Shown here in pieces: positions 8,341 through 13,060 of a stretch of DNA of 13,060 nucleotides. The DNA is taken from NCBI GenBank assembly GCA_045561575.1, contig JBJKXM010000018.1:1-13060 (forward strand), read 5' to 3'. This stretch comes from GCA-002715885 sp045561575. Its GTDB lineage: Bacteria > Bacteroidota > Bacteroidia > Flavobacteriales > BACL11. The notes under the pieces are model-generated. The model had not been told where the DNA came from, did not search any database, and saw nothing but the letters and a program-made list of their open reading frames with translations. Numbering within the stretch: the stretch's first letter is position 1; the number at the start of each line of letters is the position of its first letter. Position numbers and translations under genes: made by a program.

Positions 8341-8415
8341 TGGGCAATGAGGGACTCGAACCCCCGACTTCCTCCTTGTAAGGGAGGCACTCTGAACCAA
8401 CTGAGTTAATCGCCC
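8341..8415 (-). tRNA. tRNA-Val (anticodon TAC)
   Basis: On the minus strand this 75-nt sequence folds as a complete cloverleaf. The acceptor stem is GGGCGAT with ATTGCCC (one G-T pair). The D-arm stem is ACTC/GAGT. The anticodon stem CCTCC/GGAGG encloses loop CTTACAA, with anticodon TAC reading GUN valine codons. The variable loop is five bases. The T-arm is GGGGG-TTCGAGT-CCCTC, and the discriminator is A. The CCA end is not encoded (the next bases are CAA), so it must be added after transcription. It lies 58 nt after folC on the same strand, probably with its own promoter, and is followed at once by the terminator. Confidence 0.97.
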
Positions 8416-8427
8416 GAAAATAGAATG

Positions 8428-8435
8428 CAAATATA
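8428..8435 (-). promoter_or_regulatory. Candidate -7 promoter box (TATATTTG) of tRNA-Val
   Basis: On the minus strand TATATTTG, an exact match to the Bacteroidota -7 box TAnnTTTG, ends 12 bases before the mature 5' end of the tRNA. That leaves a short 5' leader of roughly 8 nt for RNase P to remove. No TTG or TTTG is seen at the normal -33 distance. The position in the non-coding gap between folC and the tRNA supports a real promoter. Confidence 0.5.
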
Positions 8436-8473
8436 TATGATTTCTTTAATAATTTGCTTTAAACCAAAACATT

Positions 8474-9676
8474 TTATAATACTTCTGCTACCACAAATGT
8501 ACTGCCTCCAATAAGTATTAAATCATCTTTTAATGCATTTTTTTTTGCATTATTAAAAGCTAATTCTACACTTTCATAAGATTCCCCAATTAGATTATAT
8601 TTTTTTGCATTAAATCGTAATTCATCACTATTTAAACCTCTGTCAATATTTGCTTTGCAAAAATAGTATTGTGCATCTTTAGGTAGTATTGATAAAATAT
8701 CATCAATTTTTTTATCATTAACTGTTCCGAATACAAAATGTAGTTTGTTGAAGTTTGTTTTTTTAAGTTGAATTAATATATTTTGAATTCCATCTAAATT
8801 ATGACCTGTATCACATATAACTCTAGGATTTTCTGATAGTTCTTCCCATCTACCTCTTAATCCAGTATTTGAAACGTGATTATTAATACCATTAATTATG
8901 TATTCATCTTTAATTTGAATTTCTAATAATTCTATTGTAGAAAGCGCAGTGTTTATATTTTCTTTTTGATAATCAGGTAATTGAATACTTATATCATTAT
9001 TCCATTTTTTTGAATAAAAGATATTTGTATTTTTTCTTTTTGCTTCTTCATTGAAAATATTTTCGGTTTCCTTTTGTTTTCTTCCAACAACTATAGGGAT
9101 ATTTTCTTTTATGATTCCAGCTTTTTCAAAAGCAATTTTTTCTAATGAATCCCCTAAAAGGTTCATGTGATCATATCCGATGTTTGTTATTACTGAGATT
9201 TCTGGTTTTATGATATTTGTGCTATCTAATCTCCCACCTAGTCCTGTTTCAATTATAGCAATGTCAACTTTTTGATTATTAAATTCACTAAATGCTAATG
9301 CCACAGTATATTCAAAGAAAGACATATTTATTGATTCAAATGCATCTTTGTTTTTTTTAACAAATTCAGTAACATTTTCTTTACTTATTTCAATTCCGTT
9401 TACTTTAATTCTTTCCCTAAAATCTTTCAGATGAGGAGATGTGTAAAGGCCAGTTTTAAATCCCGCTTCTTGTAATATAGATGCTATTATGTGTGCAGTT
9501 GAGCCCTTGCCATTTGTTCCAGCTATATGAATACTTTTAAAGTTTTCCTGTGGGTTTCCCAACAGATTACAAGCTTCAATAATATTCCCTATGTCTTTTT
9601 TGTATGCAGCTGCTCCCGTTCTTTGGTACATAGGTAGCTGAGAAAAAAGATATTTAAGAGAATCTTTATAATTCAT
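8474..9676 (-). CDS. folC: Bifunctional folylpolyglutamate synthase/dihydrofolate synthase
   Basis: Cytoplasmic ligase that joins glutamate to dihydropteroate and lengthens the polyglutamate tail of folates, using ATP. It has 400 residues, slightly short for the family but with all landmarks. These are the P-loop GTNGKGST at 53-60, YTSPHL at 78-83 with 'FRERI' after it, ETGLGGRLDSTN at 143-154, NIGYDHMNLLG at 165-175, and IAFEKAGIIK at 181-190. Lys185 in the last motif is the position carbamylated in this Mur-ligase-like family. The C-terminal domain begins near 'GLRGRWEE' and contains 'CDTGHNLDGI'. The ATG shares one base with the tonB stop (TAATG), so folC is the last protein gene of the exbB-exbD-tonB unit. 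No functional link to the TonB motor is known to me. Confidence 0.96.
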   Translation of the reverse strand: MNYKDSLKYLFSQLPMYQRTGAAAYKKDIGNIIEACNLLGNPQENFKSIHIAGTNGKGSTAHIIASILQEAGFKTGLYTSPHLKDFRERIKVNGIEISKENVTEFVKKNKDAFESINMSFFEYTVALAFSEFNNQKVDIAIIETGLGGRLDSTNIIKPEISVITNIGYDHMNLLGDSLEKIAFEKAGIIKENIPIVVGRKQKETENIFNEEAKRKNTNIFYSKKWNNDISIQLPDYQKENINTALSTIELLEIQIKDEYIINGINNHVSNTGLRGRWEELSENPRVICDTGHNLDGIQNILIQLKKTNFNKLHFVFGTVNDKKIDDILSILPKDAQYYFCKANIDRGLNSDELRFNAKKYNLIGESYESVELAFNNAKKNALKDDLILIGGSTFVVAEVL

Positions 9677-10470
9677 TAATTAAGACGGAAATTATAAATT
9701 ATTTTTCCTTGTTGTCTTGAGGGGGCAGATTCTTTAGCACTAAACTTTGTTTTAAGGGCAGCTTCTGTTGCTCTTTTTAGTAGTTGGTCATTTAGTGTAG
9801 TTGATCCCTTTACACCAGCTATTGCATTTATAACATTTCCAAGCTGATCAACAGTTATATCAACAACAACTTTGCCTTCTAGTTGTACTTTGTAAATTGG
9901 CTTTGCTTTATATGCAACACTCCTTCCAATAAGTTGATAAGCCTCTCCATCCACTCCAATACCACCACCTTCATATTTATTAGAGTTTATATCTCCTTCA
10001 ATAGATCCTTGATTTCCTTGCTTATTTTTATTTCCATCAGATTGTTTTTCTTTTTTTTTGCTTCCAGTGTATAATGCTTGTTTATTTACTACAGGCTCAA
10101 CCTTTTCAATTATTACTTCTTCCACTTTTTCTTCTGGCTCTTTTTGTTGAGGGGTTTCTTTTTTAATTTCTTTAGGAACTTCAATAACTTCTGTCTCTAT
10201 ATTTTCTTGAGTAATTATTTCCTGTTCAATCTCCACAGATTCTTGAACAACTTCTTCAATAACAGGATTAGATTCTAATGAATTGTCTTCAGGTTGTATT
10301 TCTTGTGCTCCTTCTTCTTCAAACCCAAAATTAATTGATATCCCTTCTTCAGGAGGAGGTGGTATTCTGTATGTTAAACCCATAAAAAGAAAAGCCACAA
10401 GTAAAAGCGCATGAAATAAAATGGTTCCAATTATTCCATTTCTTTTATTTTTCTTTTCAGAATCAGACAT
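9676..10470 (-). CDS. tonB: TonB family energy transducer
   Basis: Protein of 264 residues that spans the periplasm and carries ExbB-ExbD energy to outer-membrane receptors. A short cytoplasmic head (MSDSEKKNKRNG) is followed by one membrane helix (about 12-31) with His20 in a TxxxH arrangement, like the SxxxH motif of E. coli TonB. Then come PPPPEE and a long Glu/Pro/Val-rich linker (about 37-130). A Lys/Asn/Gly-rich segment follows (about 136-170). The C-terminal TonB domain occupies about 187-264 (EGKVVVDITVDQLGNV..., ending GKIIYNFRLN). It lies 2 nt after exbD and overlaps folC by one base, consistent with a dedicated motor operon. Bacteroidota often have several TonB paralogues, so which receptors it serves cannot be said. 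Confidence 0.92.
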   Translation of the reverse strand: MSDSEKKNKRNGIIGTILFHALLLVAFLFMGLTYRIPPPPEEGISINFGFEEEGAQEIQPEDNSLESNPVIEEVVQESVEIEQEIITQENIETEVIEVPKEIKKETPQQKEPEEKVEEVIIEKVEPVVNKQALYTGSKKKEKQSDGNKNKQGNQGSIEGDINSNKYEGGGIGVDGEAYQLIGRSVAYKAKPIYKVQLEGKVVVDITVDQLGNVINAIAGVKGSTTLNDQLLKRATEAALKTKFSAKESAPSRQQGKIIYNFRLN

Positions 10471-10472
10471 TA

Positions 10473-10865
10473 CTAGTTTGGTTTTGTTGCTAGTACAATC
10501 TTATACTTATTTCTGTAAGCAATATCCATAACTTTTACTACATGCTCAATATCTACTGTTTTATCAGCGTGTAATATGATTGCAGGTTCTTCTTGATTTG
10601 CTAGAATTGATTTCAATTCATTTTCAAGATTACTTTCGATAACTTGATTTTCATTAATATAAAAATCTAATTCTTTGTTTATTGAAATTGAAATTGTCTG
10701 CTTCTCAAGTGTCTTTGCTTTACTATTAGGCAACAAAAGTTTTAGAGCATTAGGACTAACAAGAGTAGAGGTAAGCATGAAAAAAATAAGTAATAAAAAA
10801 ACAATATCTGTCATTGAAGACATATTGAAATTTGGACTTACTTTATTTCTACTTTTAAGAGCCAT
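10473..10865 (-). CDS. exbD: Biopolymer transport protein ExbD/TolR
   Basis: A 130-residue inner-membrane subunit of the proton-driven motor. It has a short cytoplasmic N-terminus (MALKSRNKVSPNFNMSSM), one transmembrane helix (about 20-36) starting with Asp20, and a periplasmic domain. Asp20 corresponds to the membrane aspartate that carries protons in ExbD (Asp25 in E. coli). 'SSMTDIVFLLLIFFMLTS' is the standard family signature. The ending 'VVKVMDIAYRNKYKIVLATKP' is typical of the dimerising periplasmic domain. The ATG shares one base with the exbB stop. TolR is the alternative name-level assignment; the adjacent tonB and absence of tolB or pal favour ExbD. Confidence 0.95.
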   Translation of the reverse strand: MALKSRNKVSPNFNMSSMTDIVFLLLIFFMLTSTLVSPNALKLLLPNSKAKTLEKQTISISINKELDFYINENQVIESNLENELKSILANQEEPAIILHADKTVDIEHVVKVMDIAYRNKYKIVLATKPN

Positions 10866-11554
10866 TATTCATTATGGTGTAGAAGATCTAAGAATTCAGT
10901 AGTTCGTGCTTCAAGCTGGAAGATTACTTTGTCAATTTTACTTACAAGATAGTTATATGCAATGTACGCAATAATACCTACAACTAAGCCACCTACTGTT
11001 GTTACCATTGCAGTATAGATTCCTTTAGATAGCATTTCTACGTCAATATTTCCACCAGCACTTGCCATTTCATGAAAGGCTACAATCATACCAATTACAG
11101 TTCCAAGAAAACCAATCATTGGAGCAGCACCAGCAATCGTTGCTAAATTTGCTAGATTATTTTCCATTTTATAAACCTCTAATTTACCTTGATTTTCAAT
11201 AGCCGCCGAAATATCAGTCATTGGTTTATCAATTCTATCAATGCCCTTTTCTATCATTCTTGAGACAGGATTGTCAGTGTTTCTACATAAAGTTTTTGCT
11301 GCTTGAATATCTTTTTGCTCAACAAAATTTTTGATGCTTTTTAAAAAACTTTCATCCTCAATTCCTGCTTTTTTAATGGTAGAAAATCTTTCAAATAAAA
11401 TATATATTGCATAAATGGATAATAGTCCTAATGTTCCCATTATTATATTTCCACCAATGCCTCCAGAGCTTATTAATTCTAATATTGAAAGTGTTTTTTC
11501 TTCAACAATTGGGTTACTAATGCTATCAGTATTAATTTGAGTTTGTAAAAGCAT
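10865..11554 (-). CDS. exbB: MotA/TolQ/ExbB proton channel family protein
   Basis: The pentameric channel-forming subunit of the TonB motor, 229 residues. Transmembrane segments are about 35-55, 137-160 and 180-204, the usual three for ExbB. The family signature APMIGFLGTVIGMI is at 144-157, followed by 'GIYTAMVTTVGGLVVGI' in the third helix. The large cytoplasmic loop lies at about 56-136. Translation is coupled to exbD by a one-base TAATG overlap. The start (ATG 11554) lies 41 nt after nhaD. That A/T-rich gap holds no obvious terminator or TAnnTTTG box, so readthrough from nhaD is plausible. Confidence 0.95.
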   Translation of the reverse strand: MLLQTQINTDSISNPIVEEKTLSILELISSGGIGGNIIMGTLGLLSIYAIYILFERFSTIKKAGIEDESFLKSIKNFVEQKDIQAAKTLCRNTDNPVSRMIEKGIDRIDKPMTDISAAIENQGKLEVYKMENNLANLATIAGAAPMIGFLGTVIGMIVAFHEMASAGGNIDVEMLSKGIYTAMVTTVGGLVVGIIAYIAYNYLVSKIDKVIFQLEARTTEFLDLLHHNE

Positions 11555-11595
11555 AGTTAGATTGTTTTATTTAATAAACGAATTAAGTTTTAAAA
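11555..11595 (-). other. nhaD-exbB spacer, nothing definite
   Basis: A 41-nt A/T-rich gap. It includes a 13-base near-palindrome of A and T only (11566-11578), too weak to be called a terminator and lacking a T-tract context. No promoter box matching TAnnTTTG is found on the minus strand here. Co-transcription of nhaD with exbB is therefore the simplest reading. Confidence 0.4.
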
Positions 11596-12897
11596 TTATT
11601 GCATAAGAATATATGTCATGGCTCCAGCTGCATATCCTATTAATGCTAAAAATGATATATTTTTTAGATACCAAATAAAATCGATTTTTAAAATTCCCAT
11701 TACTGCAACTCCGGCTGCTGATCCGATAATTAATACCGAACCACCTGTTCCAGCACAATATGCTAAAAATTCCCAAAACATTCCATCAGCTGCATACATT
11801 CCAGCCTCCGCAATAGGATACATTCCCATAGCCCCTGCAACTAAAGGAACATTGTCTACAATTGAAGATAGAAGACCTATAATTACATTGATTATATATA
11901 TTCCCTCTGCTGTTTGTCCATTAAAAGTTGTATCTAAATATTTAGCTACAATATCTAATTGCCCTGCTGATTGTAAAGAAGCAACAGCTAAAAGAATACC
12001 TAAGAAAAAGAAAATTGTTGGTGTATCAACTTTTCTTAAAACACCTATAACAGATAGTTGTGATTTTTCTTCATGGTTTTTACTTCTGTGAATTATTTCT
12101 GTTACAAGCCAAAGTACACCTAATGATAAAAGCATACCAACATATGGAGGTAAATGTGTTACTGTTTTAAAAACAGGAACAAAAAGTAATCCACATACAC
12201 CTAAATAAAAAATTAGATTTCTTTCAAATGGTGTAGTAGGGTTTTTTTTATGTTCAGCTAACTCAGTATCTGCAGGTCTTTCTACATCTCCTTTTAATTT
12301 AAATGAAAGATAAATTAATGGAACAACTGCACATACAATTGATGGAACTATTACGGCAGTTACAATATTGGCAGCACTAACTTGTCCACCTATCCATAGC
12401 ATAATAGTTGTAACATCACCAATAGGTGACCAGGCTCCACCAGCATTTGCAGCAAGAATTAAAACCCCAGCAAAGAGCCATAATGTTTCTTTGTCTTTGA
12501 TCAGTTTTGGAAGCAATGCCGCCATTACAATTGCTGTTGTAAGATTGTCTAGAACAGCAGAAAAGAAAAATGTGATAACACTTAAAATCCAAATCAAATA
12601 AACTTTTTTGTTTGTTGTTATTTTATCAGTTATGATAGAAAAACCTTGATGAGCATCAACTAGTTCAACAATTGTCATTGCACCTAATAGAAAGAAAAGG
12701 ATTTCTGCAATGTCAACTATGTGATGTTGAATTTCATGCGTTAGGGTATGGTGATCGATTCCTGAAAAAGCAAAAAGCCCCCAACCTAATCCTCCAATTA
12801 TTAATGCTGATGCTGCCTTATCAACTTTTATTGGATGTTCTAATGCTATAGCAGCGTAGCCTAATATAAAGACTACGATCATAAGTGTAATTATCAT
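11596..12897 (-). CDS. nhaD: Sodium:proton antiporter, NhaD type
   Basis: Inner-membrane Na+/H+ antiporter of the ion-transporter superfamily, 433 residues, almost wholly hydrophobic helices (about 11-13). Diagnostic motifs are 'IALEHPIKVDKAASAL' near the N-terminus (17-32), LDNLTTAIVM at 116-125, and AANAGGAWSPIGDVTT at 149-164. The second inverted half has 'SIVDNVPLVAGAMGMYP' and 'GTGGSVLIIGSAAGVAVMG'. The paired DN motifs (Asp117 and the VDN of the second half) are the expected ion-handling residues. It lets the cell expel Na+ using the proton gradient, consistent with a marine or saline habitat. The ATG at 12897 lies 12 nt after the stop of the MscS-like gene. A promoter-like TTTG-N18-TATATTTG lies just upstream, inside that gene's coding end. 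Confidence 0.95.
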   Translation of the reverse strand: MIITLMIVVFILGYAAIALEHPIKVDKAASALIIGGLGWGLFAFSGIDHHTLTHEIQHHIVDIAEILFFLLGAMTIVELVDAHQGFSIITDKITTNKKVYLIWILSVITFFFSAVLDNLTTAIVMAALLPKLIKDKETLWLFAGVLILAANAGGAWSPIGDVTTIMLWIGGQVSAANIVTAVIVPSIVCAVVPLIYLSFKLKGDVERPADTELAEHKKNPTTPFERNLIFYLGVCGLLFVPVFKTVTHLPPYVGMLLSLGVLWLVTEIIHRSKNHEEKSQLSVIGVLRKVDTPTIFFFLGILLAVASLQSAGQLDIVAKYLDTTFNGQTAEGIYIINVIIGLLSSIVDNVPLVAGAMGMYPIAEAGMYAADGMFWEFLAYCAGTGGSVLIIGSAAGVAVMGILKIDFIWYLKNISFLALIGYAAGAMTYILMQ

Positions 12898-12909
12898 CTT
12901 TTGTTAGGT

Positions 12910-13060
12910 TTAATTATTTTGGTGCAAATATACTGATGTAGATGGGAAGGCAAAGTCACTGTTATGTTTTTTTACAATGTCCATTATTTTGTAATTAACA
13001 TCTTCTTTCACATCAATCAAATCTTCCCATTTTGGACTATTAACATAATATAGAACCATA
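12910..13060 (-). CDS. MscS-family mechanosensitive ion channel, C-terminal end only
   Basis: Only the last 49 codons are in the window; the gene starts beyond base 13060. The minus-strand frame reads VLYYVNSPKWEDLIDVKED, then VNYKIMDIVKKHNSDFAFP and VYLHQNN before TAA at 12912-12910. The arrangement of an acidic 'D-V-K-E-x-V-N' helix followed by 'FAFPS-x-S-V-Y' is typical of the C-terminal cytoplasmic domain of MscS-type channels, which release solutes on osmotic downshock. Placement next to a Na+/H+ antiporter would suit a shared role in osmotic and ionic balance, but this is inference. The assignment rests on a short fragment. Confidence 0.75.
   Translation of the reverse strand, partial: MVLYYVNSPKWEDLIDVKEDVNYKIMDIVKKHNSDFAFPSTSVYLHQNN
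12925..12954 (-). promoter_or_regulatory. Candidate promoter of nhaD (TTTG-N18-TATATTTG)
   Basis: On the minus strand TTTG (12954-12951) and TATATTTG (12932-12925) are separated by 18 nt, which fits the Bacteroidota -33/-7 promoter pattern. A start near 12921 would give a leader of about 24 nt. Caution: both boxes lie inside the MscS-like coding end, and they encode conserved residues (the F-A of FAFP and the V-Y-L), so the match could be a by-product of protein sequence. Confidence 0.4.

Noticed and set aside
10078..10278. A small Phe/Asn-rich open frame on the + strand.
   Set aside because: It is the reverse complement of the Glu/Val-rich TonB linker, and its composition follows from that.
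11566..11578. A/T-only palindrome between nhaD and exbB as an operator or terminator.
   Set aside because: Thirteen bases of A and T are expected by chance in this composition, and no T-tract follows a stable stem.
11618..12091. A 157-codon open frame on the + strand.
   Set aside because: Antisense to nhaD, which is a confident gene here; low-complexity Ala/Pro/Ile content is the mirror of its hydrophobic codons.
1..13060. CRISPR array, insertion sequence, phage or defence island.
   Set aside because: No regularly spaced repeats, terminal inverted repeats, transposase or phage-like genes were seen; gene content and codon use look uniform.

Overview
The window is a low-GC, densely packed chromosomal segment from a bacterium that is very probably a marine-type member of the Bacteroidota, most likely Flavobacteriia. 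The evidence is A/T-rich codon use, starts without clear Shine-Dalgarno sequences, TAnnTTTG-type -7 promoter boxes, a large secreted Asp-box/sortilin-like protein of a kind common in that group, signal peptides ending in '-LSQ', an NhaD-type Na+/H+ antiporter, and an ExbB-ExbD-TonB-FolC cluster. Genus cannot be decided from this sequence. It looks like ordinary core chromosome: no transposase, phage gene, CRISPR array or plasmid function is visible.

Left part (1-3188, + strand): a ferric-iron ABC importer, with the periplasmic binding protein (5' end outside the window), a double-domain permease and an ATPase. The genes overlap by 10 and 20 nt. It abuts, one base apart, a convergent minus-strand pair (3190-7166): a 1085-residue exported Asp-box beta-propeller protein followed by a pirin, joined by a one-base TAATG overlap. 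A 120-nt divergent spacer (7167-7286) separates this pair from a secreted endonuclease/exonuclease/phosphatase-family protein on the + strand (7287-8273). A bidirectional terminator (8305-8339) then serves both that gene and a minus-strand tRNA-Val(TAC).

Right part (8341-13060, all minus strand), in transcription order: the last 49 codons of an MscS-type channel, nhaD, exbB, exbD, tonB, folC and tRNA-Val. Within exbB-exbD-tonB-folC the junctions are 1-nt overlap, 2-nt gap and 1-nt overlap, so this is an operon with translational coupling. It builds the proton-driven inner-membrane motor that powers TonB-dependent outer-membrane receptors. Periplasmic ferric iron delivered by such receptors would be a natural substrate for the importer at the left end, but that link is inference. 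NhaD, just upstream, exchanges Na+ for H+ across the same membrane.

I found no convincing wholly new system. The points most worth a second look are the coupled propeller/pirin pair, a recurring TATATTTG octamer ahead of three transcription units (one so close to the start codon that the mRNA may be leaderless), and folC as the last gene of a TonB motor operon.
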